The notes: generated by a model not told the origin, from the sequence alone. Shown: positions 25,711-34,365, numbered from the stretch's first letter. The stretch: 56,213 nucleotides of DNA from Lachnospiraceae bacterium (GCA_017461045.1 JAFTZJ010000008.1:1-56213); one strand, 5' to 3'. Made by a program: numbers and translations.

Positions 25711-25770
25711 ATTAAGAAAGAATGTAAGAAAATTGTTGAATGGTTTGTATTATGAGAAGGGAGGCACATT

Positions 25771-26100
25771 ATGTTATCGGAAGAGATTAAGCAAGAGCTG
25801 ATTGAAGGTCTGTTGCATATATTCGGAAGTAGTATGCAGCAAATTATTTTATATGGCTCAGTTGCTAGAAAAGAAGAAACACCGGAGAGTGATGTTGATA
25901 TTGCTGTTGTGCTTAGTGAACCAATGAACGATACAACTAGAACACAATTTTTATCTTGGTCTACAGATATGGATTTGAAGCATGAAAAGGTATTTTCAAT
26001 AATTGATATTGAGTCTGGTAATCTTGAAAAGTGGGGAGAGCGGTTGCCGTATTATAAGCGTGTGCTAGAGGAGGGTGTTGTGCTTTGGAAGGTGGCATAA
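25771..26100 (+). CDS. MNT-type minimal nucleotidyltransferase (MntA-like antitoxin candidate)
   Basis: A 109-residue protein of the DNA polymerase-beta superfamily. The signature is complete: ILYGSVARKEETPESDVDIAVVL has the Gly-Ser motif and the DxD metal pair, with a third acidic residue possible in VFSIIDIE. Such proteins pair with HEPN proteins; in characterised HepT-MntA systems the MNT enzyme AMPylates the toxin. Its stop overlaps the HEPN start, so the two are coupled. GGGAGG precedes ATG 25771. A role as antitoxin is inferred from context. Confidence 0.87.
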   Translation: MLSEEIKQELIEGLLHIFGSSMQQIILYGSVARKEETPESDVDIAVVLSEPMNDTTRTQFLSWSTDMDLKHEKVFSIIDIESGNLEKWGERLPYYKRVLEEGVVLWKVA

Positions 26101-26495
26101 AGGAATTAGCAAATTATCGTCTTGAACGTGCTAAGGAGATGATAGAGGCATCAAAAGAGAATTTGAGAATTTCTCAAATACGAACCTCCCTGAATCGTTC
26201 GTATTATGCAATTTTTCATGCTATGCGTGCGGCAAATGTATTAAATGGTTTTGATTCTTCAAAGCATTCTGGCGTGATTTCATATTTTAATAAGACTTAT
26301 ATAAAAGAGGAAAAAATGAGCAAAGATATGGCGAGAATAATAAAAGAAGCATCATATTTGCGTGAAAAGTCAGATTATGATGATTTTTATATTGCCAGAA
26401 ATGAAGAAGCGGAAAAGCAATTATTGAATGCAATGTATTTTGTTGGTGAAATAGAAAAGTATATTTTAGGAAGCGAGAATTATGAAGAACTATAA
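26085..26495 (+). CDS. HEPN-domain protein (UPF0332-like), MNT partner
   Basis: A 136-residue helical protein that begins at TTG 26085 with GAGGAGG about 10 bases upstream, overlapping the MNT stop. It has the family motif LNRSYYAIFHAMRAANVL and SKHSGVISYFN, and the LREKSDYDD segment. The only Rx6H arrangement is Arg38-His45 in the first half; I see no clear C-terminal Rx4-6H RNase motif, so toxin activity is uncertain. The family is found with MNT proteins as toxin-antitoxin or nucleotide-transfer pairs. Its last 14 bases overlap the next gene. Confidence 0.85.
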   Translation: MEGGIKELANYRLERAKEMIEASKENLRISQIRTSLNRSYYAIFHAMRAANVLNGFDSSKHSGVISYFNKTYIKEEKMSKDMARIIKEASYLREKSDYDDFYIARNEEAEKQLLNAMYFVGEIEKYILGSENYEEL

Positions 26496-27528
26496 CGATA
26501 ATGATATTGATCGCTTGTTGGCAGAGGCAGATGATTTGCTTGCAAGTATTCAATTATATGAGACGCCGGAAGAAGAATTGGCACGAAAACAAAAGGAAGA
26601 AGAAAGGAGATTAGAGGAACTGCGCAGGCAGGAAGAAATTCAGAAACAGGAAGAAGAACGTCGACAGGAAGAAGAACGTCGACAGGAAGAAGAACGTCGG
26701 CAGGAAGAGGAACGGCAACAGGAGGAATATCGGCAACAGGAAGTAAAACAGCAGGAAGTACAACAAGAGGAAATTCCACAACAGAAAAAAATACGAGAAC
26801 CGGAAGATGTTCAGCAGCAGGAGGAAAAACAGCAAGCGGAAAAACAACAAACAGAGAAACATCGACAGGGAAATGTACTGCGGCAGAAAGAACATCGACA
26901 ATTGCCGGTTGTTGGATTGATTTTTTTAGTGTTAAGTATTGTGTTCATGGAAGCGGTTACGCATTTGAGTCTTTACAGAAACTGGGATATGACAGCGATT
27001 TATCCGATTTTGTTTGCGGTTGGTCTTGGAAGTGTGATTGCAATTGTAACCTCCTTCTTTGGAAAACGTGTGAATACAGTTTTGGCGGCATTGACGCTAT
27101 TTGTATACGGATGTTATTGTGATGTACAGATCCTGTATCATGCTACATATGAGAACTTTATGCGGTTGGCAGATGTGCGAGAAGGAATATGGCTGTTGCT
27201 AAATGACCAGACTACGGTTTTGAATGCAGCTGAACATATATTGCCGTGGTTAGTGCTTATGTTTTTGCCATTAATTCTATGGGCCGTATTAGGGCGAAAG
27301 GTAATACAATTTGAAAAAGGCACATGGTTGAATCGGATAATTTTATTATTTACCGGATTGATTGCAGTAATCCTTGGAGTGTTGTTGCTGGATATTCCTG
27401 GTTATGAATTGGCTTCTCCATATGTATGCTTTTATCATTTTGATAGTTTAGAAAATTTAGAAGCAACCGGAAAGCAGCTTGGTATGTTCATGATGAAGAT
27501 ACTGGAATTGTTGGAATTGTTGCGATAA
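26482..27528 (+). CDS. Coiled-coil membrane protein with QEEERR repeats, LTA-synthase-like membrane part
   Basis: A 348-residue protein of unknown function. Residues about 30-140 are a highly charged, Glu/Gln/Arg-rich coiled coil, including three exact QEEERR repeats. Residues about 145-320 contain five hydrophobic segments, beginning LPVVGLIFLVLSIVFMEAV and ending WLNRIILLFTGLIAVILGV. The order of these segments and the FGKRVNTVL...YHATYENF pattern remind me of the N-terminal membrane half of clostridial LTA-synthase-family proteins, and the sequence ends where the extracellular sulfatase domain would start. This is a by-eye resemblance. AGGAAG precedes ATG 26482, and it overlaps the HEPN gene by 14 bases. 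Confidence 0.75.
   Translation: MKNYNDNDIDRLLAEADDLLASIQLYETPEEELARKQKEEERRLEELRRQEEIQKQEEERRQEEERRQEEERRQEEERQQEEYRQQEVKQQEVQQEEIPQQKKIREPEDVQQQEEKQQAEKQQTEKHRQGNVLRQKEHRQLPVVGLIFLVLSIVFMEAVTHLSLYRNWDMTAIYPILFAVGLGSVIAIVTSFFGKRVNTVLAALTLFVYGCYCDVQILYHATYENFMRLADVREGIWLLLNDQTTVLNAAEHILPWLVLMFLPLILWAVLGRKVIQFEKGTWLNRIILLFTGLIAVILGVLLLDIPGYELASPYVCFYHFDSLENLEATGKQLGMFMMKILELLELLR
26647..26718 (+). repeat. 18-bp tandem repeat encoding QEEERR
   Basis: The unit CAGGAAGAAGAACGTCGA occurs three times nearly exactly (26647-26664, 26665-26682, 26683-26700), followed by a degraded fourth copy. It lies inside the coiled coil of the membrane protein gene and is likely to vary in copy number between strains. 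Confidence 0.9.
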
Positions 27529-27559
27529 TTTAAAAGTGAGGAAAGAGAGTGACAAGAAC

Positions 27560-28708
27560 ATGTTAAAGAGTAAAAAAGGAAAAGTAACAATAGCTGTAGC
27601 AATAGGCGTAGTTGTAATAGCTGCTATTGTGATAGTAATATGTAACTTAAATAGCGGGCATAGAGTGATAAAGCTTAATGCTGCTGAAGGACCGGTGTCT
27701 CTAATTCGAAAGGAACAGGAGATAGAGATTGTCGGAGGAATGAACTTAAAATCTAAGGATACTTTGGAAACCGGAAGTGAAGGTTTGGTACATTTACTGG
27801 CAGACACGGATAAGTATATTGTGGTGCTGGAAAATACATGCATTGCAATTGAAGCAAGTGGTAATGAAGAGAAAGGTCTCCTCAAAGTAGAATTGATGTA
27901 TGGCACCACTTTGATTGATATTGATAATAAATTGGAAGAAGGCTCTGCGGTAGAGTTGCACTCTCCAAATGCTACCCTCAGTGTAAGAGGAACCACCTTT
28001 GAGACTACCTATACAGAAGCAGATAATACAACTGTGGTGAAGGTAACAGATGGTGTAGTAAATGTTGCTTCCGCAACAGATGAAGAAGATGTTCCTGCGG
28101 GATATATGGCAACAGTCAAAGATGATACCATTGAAATCGATGAATTAATTCCGGAAAATGCAGAAACAGATACGGCACAGGGAACAGAAGGTTCACAGGA
28201 AGAGGAAACTACGCAGGAAGCAGTTGGAACTCCAACCGTTATTACTGCATCCGCAAGTTTAGCCCCGTATGGAATTGCGTATACAGAAAATGGTGTATAT
28301 ACGGATATCAATTTTAAGAATTTAGAAGGCTGGACGCCGGATAATGACGAAGAAGAATCGAGAGAAGCCACCGGTTTTGTGTTGAATGGACTGAGGATTA
28401 GTCATAAAAGTTATATTGAGGAACGTGTTAATAGTGAAATAGAGGAGGGCGGAGAATCCGGAGAATTGCAATCACTGGATTACTTAAAGAATGATGATGG
28501 TGACACGATTATATGTACGATTCTAAAAAGAACCAATGAAGAAGGAGAGGAAGTAACCTCTTATCAGTATTATAAGCCTTTGGAAAATGGTCGTTACATA
28601 CGAATCCGTGTGATAGAAGAAGATGGTAGTAAAGCGTTAAGTGGCACGGATTTAAGTACATTTTTACTGCTAAGTAATGATGAATTCTTTGAGATTGAAT
28701 ACAGGTAA
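27560..28708 (+). CDS. Membrane-anchored FecR-domain protein
   Basis: A 382-residue protein with a single N-terminal membrane segment (VTIAVAIGVVVIAAIVIVI, about 8-28) and an outside FecR domain (about 38-175: AAEGPVSLIRK, LETGSEGLVHLL, SPNATLSVRGTTFE). The family is best known for iron-citrate sigma regulators, but in Firmicutes such domains occur in surface proteins. A Glu/Thr-rich acidic linker (about 180-220) leads to an unknown C-terminal domain. The ATG at 27560 is chosen to place the hydrophobic helix near the N-terminus; an upstream in-frame GTG at 27536 is possible. It follows the membrane protein by 31 bases and may be cotranscribed. Confidence 0.78.
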   Translation: MLKSKKGKVTIAVAIGVVVIAAIVIVICNLNSGHRVIKLNAAEGPVSLIRKEQEIEIVGGMNLKSKDTLETGSEGLVHLLADTDKYIVVLENTCIAIEASGNEEKGLLKVELMYGTTLIDIDNKLEEGSAVELHSPNATLSVRGTTFETTYTEADNTTVVKVTDGVVNVASATDEEDVPAGYMATVKDDTIEIDELIPENAETDTAQGTEGSQEEETTQEAVGTPTVITASASLAPYGIAYTENGVYTDINFKNLEGWTPDNDEEESREATGFVLNGLRISHKSYIEERVNSEIEEGGESGELQSLDYLKNDDGDTIICTILKRTNEEGEEVTSYQYYKPLENGRYIRIRVIEEDGSKALSGTDLSTFLLLSNDEFFEIEYR

Positions 28709-28739
28709 TATAAGTAGAGAAACGGGAAGGAATGTTAAT

Positions 28740-29609
28740 ATGCAGGCAAATTCAATGTGTATGTCCTGTATGCTTTCAAAGCAGGAACAACGGGTTCGGG
28801 GATTTTCGGACGAGAAGAAAAAATCAGATTATATGCATCAGGTGTTAGAAATACTGTATACTCGTGGTCAAATGGATTCAGCACCGGCACTGGCAGAGCA
28901 AATGAATCGATTGTATGAGAAACATTGGGGTAAATTGCAAGATTATGCTCCCATTAAGCATCAATACAATCAACTGCTTTTAGAGAATGAACCGGAGTTG
29001 GAAGAATGGATTTGCAATAGTGAGGACAACCTAAGGGAATGCATTAAGTATGTATGTGCCGCTAATTATATTGATTTTTCAGCAGTTACAGATGTAAATG
29101 AGCAGACCTTTTATCAGCTGTTGGAGAAAGCCAAAGCAGAGGAGATTTCAGAAGAAGAGTATCAGCATTTTAAGAAGGATTTAGGACAGGCTAAAACGTT
29201 GGTATATTTGACGGATAATTGTGGTGAAATTGTATTGGATAAAATATTTATTCAGCACATAAAGGCAGTATTTCCGGAATTAAAGATAACAGTCATTGTC
29301 CGAGGTGAGAATGTAATAAATGATGCAACGATGGAGGATGCCAAAGAAGTGGGGCTAACGGAAGTAGTCAAATGTATTGGAAATGGCAATGGAGCGCCGG
29401 GAACGATTCGGGAGCGATTAAGCGAAGAAGCGGGACAAGTTTTATCAGAGGCAGATGTTATTATTTCCAAGGGGCAAGGAAACTTCGAAAGTCTATTTGG
29501 AGAGGGCTTAAATCCGTATTATATGTTTTTGTGTAAGTGTGAACTGTTTGTACACCGGTTTGGCTTGCAGAGATTTGAATCGGTGTTTATGAAGGAAGAA
29601 CGAATTTAG
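28740..29609 (+). CDS. DUF89/ARMT1-family protein, metal-dependent phosphatase-like
   Basis: A 289-residue member of the DUF89 family, whose characterised members are metal-dependent damage-control phosphatases. The N-terminus has MCMSCMLSKQEQR, a CxxC pair common in the prokaryotic branch. The metal-site segments are YLTDNCGEIVLDK, VRGENVINDATMEDA, and SKGQGNFESLFG. ATG 28740 is chosen because AAGGAA lies about 10 bases upstream and the conserved Cys segment begins there; the longer frame from 28677 overlaps the FecR gene. The substrate is unknown. It is followed closely by two small genes. Confidence 0.85.
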   Translation: MQANSMCMSCMLSKQEQRVRGFSDEKKKSDYMHQVLEILYTRGQMDSAPALAEQMNRLYEKHWGKLQDYAPIKHQYNQLLLENEPELEEWICNSEDNLRECIKYVCAANYIDFSAVTDVNEQTFYQLLEKAKAEEISEEEYQHFKKDLGQAKTLVYLTDNCGEIVLDKIFIQHIKAVFPELKITVIVRGENVINDATMEDAKEVGLTEVVKCIGNGNGAPGTIRERLSEEAGQVLSEADVIISKGQGNFESLFGEGLNPYYMFLCKCELFVHRFGLQRFESVFMKEERI

Positions 29610-29620
29610 GAGGAATGCAG

Positions 29621-29992
29621 ATGTCTTTATTTGCCAAACCGGAGTATGTAGAAATGCAATTACCATTTACAATTGTTACGTTTCCGGAAGATTGGGAAGC
29701 TTGTATAATAGGAATTGAAGCGTATGGAGCTGTATTGGACAGAATGCAGTATTATTATTCTTGCTTTGGTGCAAATCCGAACTATTATGATGAATTGCTA
29801 GAGGTTATGAAAAATTGTGCGGATAAGCGGATAAATATACAATTCAAGATTAAAAACGGAAAAATCAAGAATTATAAAATGGATATAGACAGCCTGGCAG
29901 ATGCCTATCAGGATGAACGAATACGAAAACTGGAACTATTGAGTTGGGGCTGTAAGGATAAGAGCGCATTGCAAATAGAAAAGGAAAGATAG
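29621..29992 (+). CDS. Small hypothetical protein, 123 aa
   Basis: Not recognised. A soluble protein with an aromatic-rich centre (AYGAVLDRMQYYYSCFGANPNYYDELLEVM split across two helices) and a charged C-terminus. ATG 29621 has AGGAGG at seven bases distance, while the ATG at 29615 is too close to it. It follows the DUF89 gene by 11 bases, so the two are probably one operon. Confidence 0.7.
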   Translation: MSLFAKPEYVEMQLPFTIVTFPEDWEACIIGIEAYGAVLDRMQYYYSCFGANPNYYDELLEVMKNCADKRINIQFKIKNGKIKNYKMDIDSLADAYQDERIRKLELLSWGCKDKSALQIEKER

Positions 29993-30004
29993 AGGGTACA
30001 AAAC

Positions 30005-30184
30005 ATGGATGATAATATGAAGAAATACATTTTATGCATGGCAGGAGCAGTGTTGTTGGCAGTATTAGGAGCGATTTTGATTTTTGTAGCAAAACTGGCA
30101 GTGTTCGGTTCAATCGTATGTGCCTTGGGAGGAATTGCTGTGTGGGTAGTGTTTTACATGTTTAACCGCAAAAATGACCGATGA
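30005..30184 (+). CDS. Small membrane protein, 59 aa
   Basis: Reading frame starts MDDNMKKYILCMAGAV and ends NRKNDR. Two hydrophobic helices (about 8-27 and 31-50) make up nearly the whole protein. AGAGGG precedes the ATG, and it lies 12 bases after the previous gene. No family recognised. It sits just before the hydrogenase operon promoter. Confidence 0.65.
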   Translation: MDDNMKKYILCMAGAVLLAVLGAILIFVAKLAVFGSIVCALGGIAVWVVFYMFNRKNDR

Positions 30185-30208
30185 CATATGTCGAAAAAGT
30201 GGTATAAT
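30181..30208 (+). promoter_or_regulatory. Promoter of the hydrogenase operon
   Basis: ATGACA at 30181-30186, a 16-base spacer, and TATAAT at 30203-30208 with a TGG extension. It lies about 65 bases before the NuoE-like gene. Confidence 0.7.
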
Positions 30209-30272
30209 AGAAGTAATTTGAGGAGGTATGTCGCCAAACAAAGTGAGGGGCAATACTAAAAGGAGGAAGGTT

Positions 30273-30749
30273 ATGTTAGAGCAATCATATTATGATAAGG
30301 CTGATGAGATTATTGCCAGATATGGTACAGAGCCTAGATGGTTAATACCGATTATTCAGGATGTGCAGACAGAATATCGATATTTACCACCGGAATTACT
30401 TACATATATTGCAGGCAAGTTGAATATTACGGAAGCAAAGGCGTACAGTGTAGCTACCTTTTATGAGAATTTTTCCTTTGAGAAGAAGGGCAAATATGTA
30501 ATTAAGGTATGTGATGGTACGGCTTGTCATGTTCGGAAATCTACAACGATTTTGGATCGTTTATATAAGGAATTGAATTTGAAAAAAGGACAGCATACAA
30601 CGGAGGATATGCTGTTTACAGTAGAGACGGTTTCTTGCTTGGGTGCTTGTGGTTTGGCACCGGTATTGACCGTAAATGATGAGGTGCATGCAGCCATGAC
30701 ACCGGAGAAGGTAACAGCGTTGATTCAGGAATTGCGAGGTGAAAATTAA
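30273..30749 (+). CDS. NuoE-like 2Fe-2S subunit of bifurcating hydrogenase (HydC type)
   Basis: A 158-residue thioredoxin-like ferredoxin subunit that passes electrons between the flavin subunit and the hydrogenase. The [2Fe-2S] cysteines are in VCDGTACHVRKS and ETVSCLGACGLAP, the usual CX4C and CX3C spacing. The N-terminal helical part has QDVQTEYRYLPPELL and AKAYSVATFYENF. AAAGGAGG precedes ATG 30273. It is the first gene of a NuoE-NuoF-HydA operon; the NuoF-like gene starts two bases after its stop codon. Confidence 0.93.
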   Translation: MLEQSYYDKADEIIARYGTEPRWLIPIIQDVQTEYRYLPPELLTYIAGKLNITEAKAYSVATFYENFSFEKKGKYVIKVCDGTACHVRKSTTILDRLYKELNLKKGQHTTEDMLFTVETVSCLGACGLAPVLTVNDEVHAAMTPEKVTALIQELRGEN

Positions 30750-30750
30750 T

Positions 30751-32658
30751 ATGCTAAAGAACAGACAGGATTTAATAGAGGCTCGCAATCAGGCGAAATT
30801 GGCGATGGAGCAGGAAAAATTCCGTATTCTTATTTGTGCCGGTACCGGATGCCTGGCAGGTGGTTCGGCTAAGATTTATGATAAGATGTGCCGATTGGTA
30901 AAAGATGCAGGATTGGATGTTCATGTGGAATTTGGCGCAGGTGTAGCCCATGGCGAAAATGGAGAATGTCCAAGTGAGGTAGCCAATGCAGGTGGCGTAA
31001 AGAAGAGTGGTTGCCACGGATTTTGTGAAATGGGACCATTGGTTCGAATTGAGCCGTATAATTTCTTATACATAAAAGTAAAAGAAGAAGATTGTGAAGA
31101 GATTTTTAATACAACAATTCTAAAGGGTGAGCCGGTAGAACGTCTTTTGTATGAAATGGATGGAGTGAAGTATAAGGCACAGGAGGAGATTCCGTTTTAT
31201 GCAAAACAAACCAGACTGGTATTAAAGAATTGTGGACATATTGATTCCGAGCATATGAATGAGTACCTGGCAATTGGTGGCTATTCCGCATTGGAAAAGG
31301 CACTCTTCGATATGAAGCCGGAAGACGTTGTAAATGAGATTTTAGAATCCAACCTCCGTGGTCGTGGAGGCGGTGGTTTCCAGACCGGTTATAAGTGGAA
31401 ACAGGTTGCCAGACAGCCGGAGAAGATTCGATATGTAGTTTGTAATGGTGACGAAGGCGATCCGGGTGCATTCATGGATCGAAGCATCATGGAAGGCGAT
31501 CCGCACAAGATGATAGAAGGTATGATTATTGCCGGTTATGCAGTGGGAGCGCAGGAAGGATATATTTATGTAAGAGCGGAATATCCGCTTGCAATTAGCC
31601 GTTTGAAGCTTGCAATTGCACAGGCAGAGGAAGCCGGTTTATTAGGTGATGATATTTTGGGAACCGGTTATAGTTTCCGGTTACATATTAACCGTGGTGC
31701 AGGTGCGTTTGTTTGTGGTGAAGGTAGTGCGTTGACTGCTTCTATCGAAGGAGAACGCGGTATGCCAAGAACGAAGCCCCCAAGAACGGTTGAACAGGGA
31801 TTGTTTGCAAAACCAACCGTTTTGAATAATGTTGAAACCTATGCCAATGTGCCGATGATTATTAGCAATGGTGCAGAATGGTATAAGGGAATTGGAACAG
31901 AAGGTAGTCCGGGAACCAAAGCATTTGCGGTTACGGGTAGTATCAATAATACCGGTTTGATTGAAGTGCCGATGGGTACAACTCTGCGAGAGATTGTTTA
32001 TGAAATCGGTGGCGGTATTAAGAATGGAAAAGAATTCAAGGCGGTTCAGATTGGTGGACCTTCCGGCGGTTGTTTAATTGGAACCCATTTAGATGTTGCT
32101 TTGGATTTTGATTCGTTGAAGAAAATGGGCGCCATGATTGGTTCCGGTGGTCTGGTAATTATGGATGAAGATACCTGTATGGTAGAAGTGGCACGTTTCT
32201 TCATGAATTTTACACAGAATGAAAGCTGTGGTAAATGTATCCCATGTCGGGAAGGTACTAAACGAATGCTGGAGATTCTGGAAGATATTGTAGCCGGCAG
32301 AGGTACCTTAGAGCAGTTAGATATTTTGCAGGAATTAGGAGAGGCCATTACAGATACGGCTCTTTGCGGACTGGGAAAGAGTGCGGCACTTCCGGTATTA
32401 AGTACATTAAAGCTGTTCCGGGATGAGTATGAAGAACATGTGGTAGACAAGAAATGCCGTACCGGTAATTGTCAGGCACTTCGAACTTACAAGATTGATC
32501 CGGAGAAATGTAAGGGTTGTTCAAAATGCGCAAGAAATTGTCCGGTTGGTGCAATTTCCGGCGAGATTCGGAGTCCGTACACAATTGATGCTTCTAAGTG
32601 TATTAAATGTGGTGCTTGTCAAAGCGACTGCCCATTTGGTGCAATTAATGTAGAATAG
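30751..32658 (+). CDS. NuoF-like flavin/NADH subunit of bifurcating hydrogenase (HydB type)
   Basis: A 635-residue subunit that binds NAD(H) and FMN and splits electrons between NAD and ferredoxin. Domains in order: thioredoxin-like [2Fe-2S] (about 20-120), NADH site LRGRGGGGFQTGYKW, FMN site NGDEGDPGAFMDRS, a SLBB-type region, a [4Fe-4S] site ESCGKCIPCREGT (about residue 490), and two C-terminal ferredoxin [4Fe-4S] motifs (CKGCSKCARNCPVG, CIKCGACQSDCPFG). GAGGTG precedes ATG 30751. This domain set matches HydB of trimeric bifurcating hydrogenases. Confidence 0.94.
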   Translation: MLKNRQDLIEARNQAKLAMEQEKFRILICAGTGCLAGGSAKIYDKMCRLVKDAGLDVHVEFGAGVAHGENGECPSEVANAGGVKKSGCHGFCEMGPLVRIEPYNFLYIKVKEEDCEEIFNTTILKGEPVERLLYEMDGVKYKAQEEIPFYAKQTRLVLKNCGHIDSEHMNEYLAIGGYSALEKALFDMKPEDVVNEILESNLRGRGGGGFQTGYKWKQVARQPEKIRYVVCNGDEGDPGAFMDRSIMEGDPHKMIEGMIIAGYAVGAQEGYIYVRAEYPLAISRLKLAIAQAEEAGLLGDDILGTGYSFRLHINRGAGAFVCGEGSALTASIEGERGMPRTKPPRTVEQGLFAKPTVLNNVETYANVPMIISNGAEWYKGIGTEGSPGTKAFAVTGSINNTGLIEVPMGTTLREIVYEIGGGIKNGKEFKAVQIGGPSGGCLIGTHLDVALDFDSLKKMGAMIGSGGLVIMDEDTCMVEVARFFMNFTQNESCGKCIPCREGTKRMLEILEDIVAGRGTLEQLDILQELGEAITDTALCGLGKSAALPVLSTLKLFRDEYEEHVVDKKCRTGNCQALRTYKIDPEKCKGCSKCARNCPVGAISGEIRSPYTIDASKCIKCGACQSDCPFGAINVE

Positions 32659-32670
32659 GGGGTACAGAAG

Positions 32671-34365
32671 ATGGATTACATGACTATAGATGGAAAAAGT
32701 GTCCCTATAGAAGGTGAAAAAAACATATTAGCGATGATTCGGAAGGCCGGAATTGATTTGCCTACCTTTTGCTACCACTCAGAATTATCGGTATACGGCG
32801 CCTGTCGTATGTGTGTGGTAGAAGATGATAGAGGCAGAATTCTCGCATCTTGCTCTGAACAACCAAGAGCCGGTATGGTCATCCGAACCAATACAACCAA
32901 GATACGAAAGTATCGTAAATTAATTATAGAATTGTTATTGGCTTCTCATTGTAGGGACTGTACTGTATGTACCAAGAACGGTACCTGTGAGTTGCAGAAG
33001 ATAGCATTTAAGGTGGGAATTCATGCAGTTCGGTTCCTCAATAATCGGAAGCAGGTGCCGATTGATATCAGTTCTCCGTCCATTGTAAGGGATCCGAATA
33101 AATGTATTCTTTGTGGTGACTGTGTACGAACCTGTGCAGAAATACAGGGAGTAGGTGCTTTGGATTTTGCGCACCGAGGCTCCAATATGGAAGTAACTCC
33201 TGCCTTTGGAAAAGAATTAAATGAGACTGATTGTGTAGGATGTGGTCAGTGTCGTGTTGTATGTCCGACCGGTGCCATTACCGTTCGTACGAACGTAACG
33301 GAAGTGTGGAATGCGATTGCGGATCCAAATGTACGAGTGGTTGCACAGATTGCGCCGGCAGTCAGAGTGGCTATTGGTGATCAGTTCGGATTCCCGAAGG
33401 GAACCAATACCATGGGCAAGATTGTTGCTGCTATGCGGTTAATGGGATTTGATAAGATATATGATACGAATTTCGGTGCAGACTTGACTATTTTAGAAGA
33501 ATCCAAGGAATTAGCGGAACGCCTAGAAAAGAATGAGAATCTTCCGTTATTCACTTCTTGTTGTCCTGGTTGGGTAAAGTTCTGCGAAACCAAGTATCCG
33601 GAGTTTGCAAAGAATATTTCAACCTGTCGTTCGCCACAGGGTATGTTCTCAGCCGTAATTAAAGATTATTTTGAAAAGGCAGATGAGGAAGAAAACAAGA
33701 AGACATTTGTAGTGTCAGTTATGCCGTGTACTGCTAAAAAGGGCGAGATTCTAAGACCGGATAACTTTACAGACGGAAGACAGGATACGGATAGTGTTAT
33801 TACCTCAATTGAGTTAATTCGTATGATTCGTCAGGCTGGTATCAAGTTTGATGAAATTGACAGTGAAGCTCCTGATATGCCATTTGGTATGGCATCCGGT
33901 GCAGCGTCAATTTTTGGTGTGACCGGTGGTGTTACCGAGGCAGTGCTCAGACATTTATCAGAAGATAAGGGATATCAGGCACTTTCCAGAATCAGCTTCT
34001 CCGGTGTTCGTGGCATCGATGGTATCAAAGAAACATCTGTTATGCTTGGCGATAGAGAAGTGAAGATTGCTGTGGTAAATGGACTGGCCAATGCAGCATT
34101 GTTGTTGGAAAATATCAAATCCGGTGCAGCATCCTACGATTTTGTAGAAGTTATGGCTTGCAGACGTGGTTGTATCGCAGGTGGCGGACAGCCGCTTCCA
34201 ATGGGACCAAGAACCAAGGCTGGAAGAGCAGAAGGAATCTATGCAGTAGATCGGGAGTCTCAGATTCGTTTTGCAACCGATAATCCGATTATTTGTCAGG
34301 TATATGAGGATGTAATTGCCGGTAAAGAACATAGACTGTTACATAGAAATTTTGAGGGGAAATAA
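32671..34365 (+). CDS. hydA: [FeFe] hydrogenase catalytic subunit, HydA
   Basis: Reduces protons or oxidises H2 at the H-cluster. The 564-residue protein begins with a [2Fe-2S] domain (FCYHSELSVYGACRMC), then a His-Cys [4Fe-4S] segment (SHCRDCTVCTKNGTC) and two ferredoxin clusters (CILCGDCVRTC, CVGCGQCRVVCPTGA). H-cluster motifs: L1 TSCCPGWVKFCE (about residue 295), L2 MPCTAKKGE (about 350), L3 MACRRGCIAGGGQP (about 494), where RRG replaces the more usual PGG. It is the third gene of the operon, 12 bases after the NuoF-like gene, so it probably forms a bifurcating complex with both. Confidence 0.96.
   Translation: MDYMTIDGKSVPIEGEKNILAMIRKAGIDLPTFCYHSELSVYGACRMCVVEDDRGRILASCSEQPRAGMVIRTNTTKIRKYRKLIIELLLASHCRDCTVCTKNGTCELQKIAFKVGIHAVRFLNNRKQVPIDISSPSIVRDPNKCILCGDCVRTCAEIQGVGALDFAHRGSNMEVTPAFGKELNETDCVGCGQCRVVCPTGAITVRTNVTEVWNAIADPNVRVVAQIAPAVRVAIGDQFGFPKGTNTMGKIVAAMRLMGFDKIYDTNFGADLTILEESKELAERLEKNENLPLFTSCCPGWVKFCETKYPEFAKNISTCRSPQGMFSAVIKDYFEKADEEENKKTFVVSVMPCTAKKGEILRPDNFTDGRQDTDSVITSIELIRMIRQAGIKFDEIDSEAPDMPFGMASGAASIFGVTGGVTEAVLRHLSEDKGYQALSRISFSGVRGIDGIKETSVMLGDREVKIAVVNGLANAALLLENIKSGAASYDFVEVMACRRGCIAGGGQPLPMGPRTKAGRAEGIYAVDRESQIRFATDNPIICQVYEDVIAGKEHRLLHRNFEGK

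Noticed and set aside
26647-26718. Tandem 18-bp units considered as a CRISPR-like or regulatory repeat
   Set aside because: No spacers; the units are contiguous and in frame within a coiled-coil coding region.
26480-26901. Minus-strand frames with Leu/Pro-Val repeats opposite the coiled-coil gene
   Set aside because: They are the mirror of the QEEERR repeats on the plus strand and lack start signals.
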